Below are positions 1 through 8,200 of a DNA stretch of 64,000 bases, one piece after another; position 1 is the first letter of the stretch, and every line of letters begins with the position of its first letter. The notes beneath the pieces are model-generated. The model worked only from the letters and a program-made list of their open reading frames with translations, was not told the origin of the DNA and made no database searches. The DNA lies in contig NZ_FOQO01000009.1 of assembly GCF_900113765.1 (NCBI RefSeq), positions 124,001 through 188,000 on the forward strand, read 5' to 3'. The translations under genes were made by a program, and so were the position numbers. Origin of the DNA: Parapedobacter indicus (GTDB taxonomy: Bacteria > Bacteroidota > Bacteroidia > Sphingobacteriales > Sphingobacteriaceae).

Positions 1-55
1 TTTTCTAATTCGGTTCTAAAGCTCTGCATGAGTGTTGTTTAGTTACATGAATAAT

Positions 56-85
56 AAAAAACCTCCCTAAAGCAGTTAGTGGAGG
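56..85 (-). terminator. Rho-independent terminator (minus strand)
   Basis: Read on the minus strand, CCTCC pairs with GGAGG and an inner CTAA pairs with TTAG (one bulged A), followed directly by six T. There is no T-run on the other side, so it works for leftward transcripts: the YigZ operon and the small transcript proposed just upstream. Confidence 0.6.
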
Positions 86-181
86 CCGTTATATCTTATC
101 TTATTGGATACGTTATCCCAACAGCCACCGTTATTCGAGGGGCATACAATTGCACATTTCCTGAACGCTCACTTGTTTCAT
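56..181 (-). ncRNA. Candidate small transcript (~125 nt) with a possible leaderless 16-residue ORF
   Basis: Just after the yigZ-like stop codon the minus strand has a full -7 box, TATATTTG at 193-186, and about 100 nt later the terminator at 85-56. This predicts a short RNA of about 125 nt. The predicted start site falls at or next to an ATG at 181-179 that opens a 16-codon ORF (MKQVSVQEMCNCMPLE), so the product could be a leaderless small peptide or a non-coding RNA. No TTG -33 element is seen at the usual spacing. I do not recognise an RNA family. It could simply be the 3' tail of the upstream operon; confidence is low. Confidence 0.3.
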
Positions 182-230
182 GCGACAAATATACGTAAAG
201 TATATAGAAATAGTAGAATAAAAATAAAAA

Positions 231-848
231 TTACCGAGTCCCTACATATTCTGTTTCTGCTCCATCCACCTGCTGCAGTCTTCCGAGCACCCGGTTCGTC
301 TGCTGCTGGCGGATTTCCAATTCGAGCAAGCAGCGGTTGTCGAGTATCTGTTTCCGTATACCGATTCCTTCATCTTTCACGATACGCATGACGTCATTTA
401 GCTGTTCATAACCGAACGACACGCGATAGATGTCGTTAACGGTTAATTCCACCACTTGGGCCGCCTGCAGTGCTTCCTGGGTAGCCGTTTTATAGGCATG
501 GATCAGTCCGGGTACCCCGAGCAACGTACCCCCGAAATAACGGACGACCACGACGAGGATATTGGTAAGATCATGCGATAGCAGCGTGTTGAGAATCGGA
601 CGCCCCGCGGTGCCCGATGGCTCTCCGTCGTCGTTCATGCGGTACACGGAACGGTCGGACGTGAGCCGGTATGCCCAGCAGTGGTGTCGCGCTTTGGGAT
701 GCTCGGATTTCAATCCGGCCACCAGCTCCTTTACTTGATCCTCGTTCGCTAACGGATAGGCATATGCAATGAATTTGCTGCCCTTGTTTTTAACTATCCC
801 CTCACTTGAAGAAGCGATGGTTTTATAAGTATCTTCAAATAAACTCAC
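231..848 (-). CDS. yigZ: YigZ / IMPACT family protein
   Basis: A 205-residue protein of the YigZ/IMPACT family. The N-terminal domain shows the family signature: KGSKFIAYAYP near residue 25, then HHCWAYR and the NDDGEPSGTAGRPIL motif around residues 72-86, followed by VVVRYFGGTLLG. Length is normal for the family. The C-terminal part matches the ferredoxin-like second domain. In eukaryotes IMPACT modulates translation control through GCN1; the bacterial role is not settled. Its start overlaps the stop of the upstream transporter gene by 4 nt (ATGA), so the two are translationally coupled in an operon with the DUF6266 gene. The terminator at 85-56 lies downstream. Confidence 0.85.
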   Translation of the reverse strand: MSLFEDTYKTIASSSEGIVKNKGSKFIAYAYPLANEDQVKELVAGLKSEHPKARHHCWAYRLTSDRSVYRMNDDGEPSGTAGRPILNTLLSHDLTNILVVVVRYFGGTLLGVPGLIHAYKTATQEALQAAQVVELTVNDIYRVSFGYEQLNDVMRIVKDEGIGIRKQILDNRCLLELEIRQQQTNRVLGRLQQVDGAETEYVGTR

Positions 849-1708
849 AGATATGCGGTAATCAACACGGATATTATCGCCAAAAATATCCCAATTTTAT
901 TGATAAACGACAGTTTTTCCCGAAAAAGAAAAATGCCGATCCCTGCACCGAGTGCGATGACGCCTACATTCATGCCCGTAAAAACAACAGAAGGGTTATC
1001 AGGTAATGCGCGGTGCGCCCGCATGTAAAACAGAATATTGGCAAAATTGAAACCACCCAACACGATACCCCAAAAAACAGCATGTACGGAAAAGCGCTTT
1101 TTTGCCCCGATCAGGTAATAAGCAAGATACAGGAATGCTACCCCCATTGCCATCATGAATACGATCAGCATCGACGTCACATAAGGTACGGCTGTATGCT
1201 GAGCAACCTGCTTGAATAAAATATCGATCATACCGTACCCACAGAAAACCACCAATGGAAAACTCCACATGCGGTGGTTGGCACCGTACTGGTTACGACC
1301 GCGATGCCAGCCGATACTGCATAGAATTCCAAGAACCCCTACGGCGACGCCGACGAGTTTCCCCGTTTCCGGCGATTCGCCAAACAGCCAAAAGGCGGCT
1401 ACCAAGGCAATGAACAACGAAAGCCGCTGTGCTACTTCTGTACGGACGATACCGGCATAGCGGATGGAGGCACTCAATGCAACGAAAATGCCAGGCAGTA
1501 AAACCGACAAGACCCCGTATAGTCCAAACGGAGCCTCACTCCATACCTTGGAGGTCCATGTCGGCTGAAGAAAAAGCCAGGTGCATAGCACAGCCATCGG
1601 GTAATTCCAAACGATGATTTGGATGGTGTCTACGTCGTAGCGCCGCGCCAATTTGAGAATCACGGAAACCGTGACACTGCACACGACGCTGAAAAGCACG
1701 TACATCAT
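845..1708 (-). CDS. DMT (EamA-like) superfamily membrane transporter
   Basis: A 287-residue, very hydrophobic protein with about ten predicted membrane helices in two similar halves, as in the drug/metabolite transporter superfamily. It begins with a helix bearing VLFSVVCSVTVSVILKLARR and ends with a typical EamA closing region, FLFREKLSFINKIGIFLAIISV. The substrate cannot be told from sequence. It lies between a DUF6266 gene (10-nt gap upstream) and the YigZ-like gene (4-nt overlap downstream), so the three form an operon. Two consecutive ATG codons are available as start. Confidence 0.75.
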   Translation of the reverse strand: MMYVLFSVVCSVTVSVILKLARRYDVDTIQIIVWNYPMAVLCTWLFLQPTWTSKVWSEAPFGLYGVLSVLLPGIFVALSASIRYAGIVRTEVAQRLSLFIALVAAFWLFGESPETGKLVGVAVGVLGILCSIGWHRGRNQYGANHRMWSFPLVVFCGYGMIDILFKQVAQHTAVPYVTSMLIVFMMAMGVAFLYLAYYLIGAKKRFSVHAVFWGIVLGGFNFANILFYMRAHRALPDNPSVVFTGMNVGVIALGAGIGIFLFREKLSFINKIGIFLAIISVLITAYL

Positions 1709-1718
1709 GGAACCTTAG

Positions 1719-2372
1719 CTATTCGATAACTACGACAATCTGACCCGCATACACACTGTCTGACACTTCGCCGGTTTCCGCGTTGACGAAAGCCATGTAG
1801 GCATGGCAGACATCGCCAGGGAGAAGGCTCAGAAAATGGGTAGCTAACGCATCCGAACAATCGTCGGCACCTGAGCCGTATAGCTTATCGCAGCCCAATC
1901 CGTTCCGTTCATTGTGTACAAATAGCACCGTGCGGGCATCGCCCAATACCGCATGGATATCCGGCTTATCCCATGAAAAATGTAGCATCTCTCCTTCCTG
2001 GTGAACCTGTGCATTCACCGGAGGCGTGAGTGGTCCTGCACTAAAACGGATGGCTTGCGGGTCGACAGAAAATCCATTCTCCGTTTCCACAATTGCGTGC
2101 CGCATATTATAAGACATCGCCACATTGTGGCCCGTTTTCGGCGGTTCAAAGCGTCCGAAGCCGATGCGCACGATCCGTTTCATAGGTTTCAACCATTGCT
2201 GCATCAACCTAAACTTGCTCCGCTGCATAACCTGTTCCGGACTCGGCTTACGTCCGCGTTTAGGAATACGCGGAAGCGAGCGCGCCCGGTTTTGGCCTTT
2301 TACCTGATAAAAAATCACATTCCCCAATCGCCCGGTTACCGGACCATTGACACCGTCAGTCAATATCGCCAT
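1719..2372 (-). CDS. DUF6266-type protein
   Basis: A 217-residue soluble protein of unknown function that looks like the Bacteroidota DUF6266 family. It has the characteristic opening with GPVTGRLGNVIFYQVKGQN (residues 10-28) and a basic SLPRIPKRGRKPS stretch, followed by QVMQRSKFRLMQQWLKP. There is no signal peptide. The remainder looks beta-rich, with HFSWD and a C-terminal AYMAFVNAETGEVSDSVYAG segment resembling Ig/fibronectin-like strands. It is the first gene of the three-gene leftward operon; a -7 box lies 28 nt upstream. I assign no function. Confidence 0.65.
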   Translation of the reverse strand: MAILTDGVNGPVTGRLGNVIFYQVKGQNRARSLPRIPKRGRKPSPEQVMQRSKFRLMQQWLKPMKRIVRIGFGRFEPPKTGHNVAMSYNMRHAIVETENGFSVDPQAIRFSAGPLTPPVNAQVHQEGEMLHFSWDKPDIHAVLGDARTVLFVHNERNGLGCDKLYGSGADDCSDALATHFLSLLPGDVCHAYMAFVNAETGEVSDSVYAGQIVVVIE

Positions 2373-2399
2373 ATTGCTTGGTCTTAGTTAAGTTTATCC

Positions 2400-2407
2400 C
2401 AAAGCTA
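2400..2407 (-). promoter_or_regulatory. -7 promoter box for the DUF6266 operon
   Basis: TAGCTTTG on the minus strand matches the Bacteroidota -7 consensus TAnnTTTG, 28 nt upstream of the ATG at 2372. No TTG is found at the standard -33 distance, so the call rests on the -7 box alone. Confidence 0.4.
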
Positions 2408-2452
2408 CTAATAAATTTTAAATCAGACGACTATTAATTATATTTTACTTTT

Positions 2453-2492
2453 AGTTTATTCGGTTAATTTCCGAGTAAACCCCGAATAAACT
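2453..2492. repeat. 11-bp perfect inverted repeat in a divergent promoter region
   Basis: AGTTTATTCGG (2453-2463) and its exact complement CCGAATAAACT (2482-2492) are separated by 18 bp; a third partial arm, CTCCGAATGAAAC, follows directly. The repeat sits upstream of the DUF6266 operon and about 110 bp before the valS promoter. It could be an operator or a hairpin; nothing decides which. Confidence 0.4.
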
Positions 2493-2604
2493 CCGAATGA
2501 AACACAAATTAACACAATGTATAAGTTAGGGTTAGTGTAAACGGTTCTACCACTATTGGCTAGTCGGCCGCCACGCGTCACCCACGGGATTTGCTGCCGG
2601 CCCC

Positions 2605-2635
2605 TTGCTTTAATTCGCAACTTTCCCTAAGTTTG
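2605..2635 (+). promoter_or_regulatory. valS promoter (consensus -33/-7)
   Basis: TTG at 2605-2607, exactly 20 nt, then TAAGTTTG at 2628-2635: a full match to the Bacteroidota primary-sigma consensus. Transcription should begin near 2641, about 20 nt before the valS ATG. It serves as an internal reference for a constitutive promoter. Confidence 0.75.
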
Positions 2636-2660
2636 CGTCCCTTAAAATGCAGACTGTTTC

Positions 2661-5288
2661 ATGAGCATAGCGAAGACATACAACCCCAAGGAAGCCGAGG
2701 ATAAATGGTATAGCTATTGGATGGAAAATGGATTTTTCCGTTCGATCCCAGACGAACGTGAACCTTATACCATTGTGATGCCCCCACCCAACGTCACGGG
2801 CGTACTCCATATGGGGCACATGCTCAACAACACCATCCAGGATGTGCTGATCCGCCGAGCGCGTATGCAAGGCAAAAATGCCTGCTGGGTGCCGGGTACA
2901 GACCATGCGTCCATTGCGACGGAAGCAAAAGTAGTTGCAATGCTTAAAGAGAAAGGTATCAATAAGAAAGAGCTGACACGTGAACAGTTTCTTGAATACG
3001 CATGGGAGTGGAAGGAAAAGTATGGGGGCATCATCCTGAAGCAGCTGGAAAAACTGGGGGCTTCGTGCGATTGGGATCGCACACGTTTTACGATGGAACC
3101 TGACCTATCCGACGCCGTTATCGACACGTTCATCCGGTTATACCGTGAGGGATATATCTACCGTGGTGTACGGATGGTCAACTGGGATCCACAGGGGCGG
3201 ACGGCCCTTTCCGATGAAGAGGTGATCCGCAGGGAAGTTAACCAAACGCTTTACTACGTCCGCTATGCAGTAACGGGCAATGCCGACGGGGCTCCCTCCT
3301 ACCTGACCATTGCGACTACGCGGCCGGAAACCATCATGGCCGATACGGCGATCTGCATCAACCCTAACGATCCGCGGTATACACACCTAAAGGGAAAGAC
3401 CGCCCGCGTGCCACTGATTAACCGTGAGATCCCCATCATCGAGGATGAATACGTAGAGATGGAATTTGGCACAGGGTGTCTTAAGGTGACTCCGGCGCAC
3501 GACCTGAACGATTACGAACTGGGACAAAAGCATAACCTGGAGGTGATCGATATCTTGAACGACGACGGTACACTCAACGAAAAGGCCGAAATCCTGGTGG
3601 GCGAAGACCGCTTTAAAGCGCGGAAAGCCGTGGCCAAGCTGTTGGAAGAAGCCGGACAGCTCGAAAAGACGGAGCCTTACCAATCACAAGTAGGTTTTTC
3701 GGAACGTACCGACGCGGCTATTGAGCCAAAGTTATCCATGCAGTGGTTTTGCCGCATGCAGGAATTGGCGAAACCTGCACTGGAATACGTGCTGAACGGT
3801 GATGTGAAACTGATTCCGGATAAGTTTATCAATACCTACCGCCACTGGATGGAGAATATCAAAGACTGGACCATCAGTCGCCAACTGTGGTGGGGACAAC
3901 GCATCCCGGCGTGGTACAACGCCCAAAACGACTGGGTGGTGGCCAAAACCGAAGTAGAAGCGGTATCGCTATTTCAGGCGGAAGGTAAATCGGCTGATGG
4001 CATCCGGCAGGAAGATGATGTATTGGATACCTGGTTTTCATCGGGTCTCTGGCCCCTATCGGTGTTCGACGGCACCCGCCATCCGGATAATGCGGACGTC
4101 CAATACTATTACCCGACGAACGACCTCGTTACCGCGCCCGAAATCCTGTTTTTCTGGGTAGCTCGTATGATCATTTTTGGTCACGAGTATACCGGCAAAC
4201 CGCCTTTTAAAAACGTATACCTCACAGGTATTGTACGCGATAAGCTGGGACGAAAAATGTCGAAGTCGCTCGGCAACTCGCCGGATCCTATTGAACTGAT
4301 GGAGCAATATGGCACCGATGGGGTACGTGTGGGCATGCTCCTCTCCTCTCCTGCTGGCAACGACCTGATGTTTGACGTGGCCTACTGCGAGCAGGGCCGC
4401 AACTTTGCCAACAAAATATGGAACGCATTCCGATTGGTAAAAGGATGGGAAATAGCCGATATACCGGCTACCTCTGCACAACAGGAAGCCGCCCGCTGGT
4501 TTGGAAACCGGTTTAACCAGGCACTGCATGAAATCGAAGGACACTTTGCAGCGTACCGCATTTCGGACGCGCTTATGGCTACCTATAAATTGGTATGGGA
4601 CGATTTCTGCGCATGGTACCTCGAACTGGCAAAACCTGCTTACCAGCAGCCCATTGCCCGTGAAACCTTTGAAACAGCCAAGACATTTTTTGCATCGGTA
4701 TTGCGACTGATTCATCCCTTTATGCCCTTCATCAGCGAAGAGTTATGGCACGATGAGTTATTTGGGGTACGTGCCGAAGGCGATTGTTGTATCGTGGCAG
4801 AATATCCGCAAGCAGGCGAATACGACGAGAAGCTGCTCACGGACTTCGTTGCCCTTCAGCAAGTGATTTCTGAAATCCGCAACTTACGAAATACCAAGCA
4901 ATTGTCACCCAAAACGGCACTTCCGCTTGCCATACATGCGACCTCGGATATCGACTTCGCTCGTTATGCCGAAAGCATCCAGAAAATGGCAACTATTTCT
5001 GAGATTACGTTTGCCGTTCAAAAGCCTTCGGGCGTAGCCAGCTTTTTGGTGGGTAAGGATGAATTTTACGTCGACGTAGCACAGAACATTGATGTAGAAG
5101 CCGAACGGGAACGTATCAGTAAAGAAATCACCTACCTGGAAGGCTTCCTGAAATCGGTCAATGCAAAGCTATCCAACGAGCGGTTTGTACAAAACGCAAA
5201 GCCGGAGGTTGTTGCGAACGAGCGGAATAAGAAGGCAGACGCCGAAGCGAAAATTAAGTTACTGGAGGGGAGTTTGGCAAGTTTATAA
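2661..5288 (+). CDS. valS: Valine--tRNA ligase
   Basis: An 875-residue class I aminoacyl-tRNA synthetase that charges tRNA-Val with valine in the cytoplasm. The HIGH signature appears as HMGH at residues 50-53, after PPPNVTGVL, and the KMSKS signature as GRKMSKSLGN near residue 531. The editing (CP1) domain is present between them (ATTRPETIMADTA), and the last ~70 residues form the ValRS coiled-coil arm rich in Glu/Lys. Length is normal. ATG 2661 is chosen because it follows a consensus promoter; an earlier ATG at 2647 stops after five codons. It converges with the Fic gene with only 15 nt between stops. Confidence 0.97.
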   Translation: MSIAKTYNPKEAEDKWYSYWMENGFFRSIPDEREPYTIVMPPPNVTGVLHMGHMLNNTIQDVLIRRARMQGKNACWVPGTDHASIATEAKVVAMLKEKGINKKELTREQFLEYAWEWKEKYGGIILKQLEKLGASCDWDRTRFTMEPDLSDAVIDTFIRLYREGYIYRGVRMVNWDPQGRTALSDEEVIRREVNQTLYYVRYAVTGNADGAPSYLTIATTRPETIMADTAICINPNDPRYTHLKGKTARVPLINREIPIIEDEYVEMEFGTGCLKVTPAHDLNDYELGQKHNLEVIDILNDDGTLNEKAEILVGEDRFKARKAVAKLLEEAGQLEKTEPYQSQVGFSERTDAAIEPKLSMQWFCRMQELAKPALEYVLNGDVKLIPDKFINTYRHWMENIKDWTISRQLWWGQRIPAWYNAQNDWVVAKTEVEAVSLFQAEGKSADGIRQEDDVLDTWFSSGLWPLSVFDGTRHPDNADVQYYYPTNDLVTAPEILFFWVARMIIFGHEYTGKPPFKNVYLTGIVRDKLGRKMSKSLGNSPDPIELMEQYGTDGVRVGMLLSSPAGNDLMFDVAYCEQGRNFANKIWNAFRLVKGWEIADIPATSAQQEAARWFGNRFNQALHEIEGHFAAYRISDALMATYKLVWDDFCAWYLELAKPAYQQPIARETFETAKTFFASVLRLIHPFMPFISEELWHDELFGVRAEGDCCIVAEYPQAGEYDEKLLTDFVALQQVISEIRNLRNTKQLSPKTALPLAIHATSDIDFARYAESIQKMATISEITFAVQKPSGVASFLVGKDEFYVDVAQNIDVEAERERISKEITYLEGFLKSVNAKLSNERFVQNAKPEVVANERNKKADAEAKIKLLEGSLASL

Positions 5289-5303
5289 GTACCCCCGCCA
5301 ATA

Positions 5304-6197
5304 TCATTCAAACGCTATTTCAAAATATTCCAAAATGGCTTTATAATTATCCTGAGCGGTGAGACACGTGTCTAAAAGGTAGTCTTTCACGCGAGGCCAT
5401 TCCTGTAAGCCTCTGTAATAAAACAGTTTTATATCTTCATCTATAATAAAAGGTATAATATTGTTCGCAAGGCACTCTTTAAACATAATCAGCCGCCCCA
5501 CACGACCGTTTCCATCTTGAAATGGATGAATGATTTCAAATTGATAATGGAAGTCGATAATGTCTTCAAAGGTCTTTCTTTCACCACGATGATAATTGGA
5601 AAGCAATTCTTTGATTCTCGCAGCGACCTCTTTGGGCGGACAAGTTTCATTCCCGCCAACTTCGTTAGGAAGCTTTTTGTATTCGCCAACATTAAACCAG
5701 TCTTTTCGACTATCCGAAGTTCCTGATTTCAACAGAAAATGTAATTCTTTAATAAATGACTCAGTTAATTTTGCATTGGCCTTGTCAATAATTAAATCAA
5801 TGCAACGAAAGTGGCTGGTTGTTTCGATGATATCATCTACATTGACACTTTCTGTGGACACTCCAATGGTGTTAGTTTCGAAGATGTATCGGGTTTGATC
5901 GTGCGTTAACTTACTGCCTTCAATACGATTGGAATTATAAGTCAAATCAATCTGCGTACGATGGTAAATTCCACCTTTCAGCCTCATATCCTTTTGCTCT
6001 TTGAGGTGATTGAGCAAAGGATTTCTGCTAAATTTACGTTTATTTCCTTGTCCGGGTAATGTAGTATCGGATGGAATATTCCAAGTCTTACCGGTTAAAA
6101 AGGCTCCTTTTATTTTTCCCGTAGCACAATAATTCCGGACTGTTCTTTCCGGGACATTCCATTTTTTTGCAAATTCGCTTACAGAGATATAATTCAT
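5304..6197 (-). CDS. Fic domain AMP-transferase with N-terminal HTH and built-in inhibitory helix
   Basis: A 297-residue protein. Residues 1-45 look like a helix-turn-helix of the MerR/excisionase type (SVSEFAKKWNVPERTVRNYC). The Fic core contains the full catalytic motif HPFQDGNGRVGR at residues 224-235, including His224 and the phosphate-binding Gly-Asn-Gly. An inhibitory motif SNRIEG at residues 89-94 fits the (S/T)xxxE(G/N) rule, making this a class II Fic whose own helix blocks ATP use. Such enzymes usually transfer AMP to a target protein; the target here is unknown. Two palindromic sites upstream suggest autoregulation through the HTH. No antitoxin gene is adjacent. Confidence 0.9.
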   Translation of the reverse strand: MNYISVSEFAKKWNVPERTVRNYCATGKIKGAFLTGKTWNIPSDTTLPGQGNKRKFSRNPLLNHLKEQKDMRLKGGIYHRTQIDLTYNSNRIEGSKLTHDQTRYIFETNTIGVSTESVNVDDIIETTSHFRCIDLIIDKANAKLTESFIKELHFLLKSGTSDSRKDWFNVGEYKKLPNEVGGNETCPPKEVAARIKELLSNYHRGERKTFEDIIDFHYQFEIIHPFQDGNGRVGRLIMFKECLANNIIPFIIDEDIKLFYYRGLQEWPRVKDYLLDTCLTAQDNYKAILEYFEIAFE

Positions 6198-6221
6198 GTT
6201 TTAATGCAAAGTTTTAAAGCA

Positions 6222-6289
6222 AATGCCATTATCGGCAAAAATACAACAAATAAAAGCGTAGATGCTTATTATTTGCCGATATCGGCAAA
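6222..6289 (-). promoter_or_regulatory. Paired palindromic operators upstream of the Fic gene
   Basis: A perfect 18-bp palindrome TTTGCCGATATCGGCAAA lies at 6272-6289. A related copy sits exactly 50 bp away at 6222-6239 (14 of 18 positions identical). Both keep the dyad TGCC-N6-GGCA. They are 25 and 75 nt upstream of the Fic ATG, in the only space between that gene and the peroxidase gene. This is what a dimeric DNA-binding autoregulator would need; the Fic N-terminal HTH is the obvious candidate. Confidence 0.6.
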
Positions 6290-6298
6290 ATTCATGTT

Positions 6299-8176
6299 TC
6301 ATCTGCTTTCCAAACTCCTCATGAAGGCGATAATATCTTGTTTTTCGCTTTCTGTAAGGTCAAGGCTTTCTTCGGGAAGCGTTTGGTTGGGCAGGTTTAT
6401 CCCTAACCCCGCGGCCCCTCCGTTATTGTAAAATTCCATTACTTCATCTAGGGTCTGAAAGGCTCCATTGTGCATATACGGGGCTGTTTTAGCAATGTTT
6501 CGGACGGTGGGGATTTTAAAGGCATACTGGTATGAATCGATGCCGATGATATCATAGTATCCCCGATCCGGATCGAGCGTGGAGTCGGCCGCCGAAACGG
6601 GAACGCCCAATACCTCCGTTTCTCCTTTTACGTACTTTGGAGGCGTTACACCATTGAACAGCGGCAGGAAATGGCAGGTTGCGCATTTCGCCTTTCCCAT
6701 GAATAAGTTGAAGCCGTTCAGTTCCCGCTTCGACAGGATGTCTTCTTTACGTAACCCCTCTCCCCTGCTGTGCATATAAGCATCGAACCGGCTGTTGAGT
6801 TTGGTCAGGCTGCGTAAGTAGGACGCAAGCGCGTTGACCACTTCATCTTCGATGATCTCTTTCCTGCTGATTTCGTTTTTGTCTTTTGCAGGAAAAGCTT
6901 TGGTAAATAACGACAGATACGGGGTATCCGCCGAAAGGTATCGAATAATCGCCGCCATTGAATTGCCCATTTCCTGTGGGTTGCGGATCACATCGCGCAC
7001 CTGATCTTCCAACGTCAGCGCCCGCATGTCGTAGAAGTAATTCGATTGTAAGGCTACATTAAGCAGTGTGGGAACATTTCTTGTCAACTGTGTTGTTGGA
7101 TCACGAAGATCCGCAGGGGTAACCAACCCGTCGGCATAGGCTAAGCTTGGGTTGTGGCAGGAAGCACAACTTCTCGTACCGGTACCGGATAGCGCGGCAT
7201 CGTAAAAGAGTTTTTCACCCAACGCCACCTTGGCTGCCGTTACATGAAATTCAGGGCCGGGAGAAAACGCATTCACATTAAATGCATCCGGATCGAATAA
7301 GGTACGGGCATTTTGGTTCAGCATCCGGTTGTACTTAATTTTTGGCCCCGGCAAGTCTTGTTCCAGTTGCGCGATGCCGGCACTGATCCCGTTGGCAAAA
7401 CGGGTAATGAAAGCTGCCCGGTCGAACGAATCAAAATCGGGATGCCGGTGAAGATAAGCGATGGCGGCATCCAGCTGTTGCAGTAACGGCGCCATTTTCT
7501 TTTTTGGTACGTAGCGCGACAGCACATCGTGTAGGCTTTGAAGGGATACCGACGATTCTTCCATACTGTTCAACGAAAGCGCATTGTCGAACCCCGTAAT
7601 TCCCAGGGTGATGATCCGGAATACCTCCAGTTTTGCTGCATCCAGAATCCGCCAGTCGGCAAGTTCATGATCGGTGAAGTAAGCGATCAGGTAGTCAGTG
7701 TTCGTTACCAAATGTGCTACTTGATCGATCAACTCCTGTCTGTTCGAAGCATTGTTTTCCGGGTAGATGAGTTCCTCAATCACCTGCAGGCCCACCGGGT
7801 CGATGGCCCGGGCCAGGGATGGGTCCAACAAGTCGGCATTCTCGATCTCGGGTACGGGAGGTCCGTTTAGCCGTTCGGCTAGATCAGCCGCAAAATAAGT
7901 CGCCCCCCACTCAAATTTCTTGAACAACAGTCTTGCGGTCAAAACGACCTGACGGACTCTTTCGCCGTTTGTTTCATTTTTACTGACCTCATAAAAAAGT
8001 GAGTCTTTGACATAATCCCGGAAAGACACGATCTGGCTCAGGATCCTTTTCCGTACGTTGCGTTCACGCAGGCCAGCATGTGTTTCCGCATGTTCAGGAC
8101 CCGAAAAAAAGGGGGTAAAGCTTGCAATTAGTGGCCCTGTAAACAGAAATGTCGCTACTACAATCTTCTTATACAT
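6299..8176 (-). CDS. Di-haem cytochrome c peroxidase (CCP/MauG type) with imelysin-like N-terminal region
   Basis: A 625-residue exported protein. An N-terminal hydrophobic signal (residues 1-20) is followed by about 280 helical residues resembling the imelysin-like region found in long peroxidases of this group. The CCP catalytic part has two haem c sites, CASCH near residue 337 and CATCH near residue 497, and the usual RNVPTLLN and PTVRNIAKTAPYMHNG segments. The predicted role is periplasmic reduction of peroxide or oxidative modification of a partner using c-type haems. It lies 24 nt downstream of a phosphoesterase gene on the same strand, so they are probably co-transcribed. Confidence 0.88.
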   Translation of the reverse strand: MYKKIVVATFLFTGPLIASFTPFFSGPEHAETHAGLRERNVRKRILSQIVSFRDYVKDSLFYEVSKNETNGERVRQVVLTARLLFKKFEWGATYFAADLAERLNGPPVPEIENADLLDPSLARAIDPVGLQVIEELIYPENNASNRQELIDQVAHLVTNTDYLIAYFTDHELADWRILDAAKLEVFRIITLGITGFDNALSLNSMEESSVSLQSLHDVLSRYVPKKKMAPLLQQLDAAIAYLHRHPDFDSFDRAAFITRFANGISAGIAQLEQDLPGPKIKYNRMLNQNARTLFDPDAFNVNAFSPGPEFHVTAAKVALGEKLFYDAALSGTGTRSCASCHNPSLAYADGLVTPADLRDPTTQLTRNVPTLLNVALQSNYFYDMRALTLEDQVRDVIRNPQEMGNSMAAIIRYLSADTPYLSLFTKAFPAKDKNEISRKEIIEDEVVNALASYLRSLTKLNSRFDAYMHSRGEGLRKEDILSKRELNGFNLFMGKAKCATCHFLPLFNGVTPPKYVKGETEVLGVPVSAADSTLDPDRGYYDIIGIDSYQYAFKIPTVRNIAKTAPYMHNGAFQTLDEVMEFYNNGGAAGLGINLPNQTLPEESLDLTESEKQDIIAFMRSLESR

Positions 8177-8200
8177 ACCCCAATACCCCGATTAACAGGG

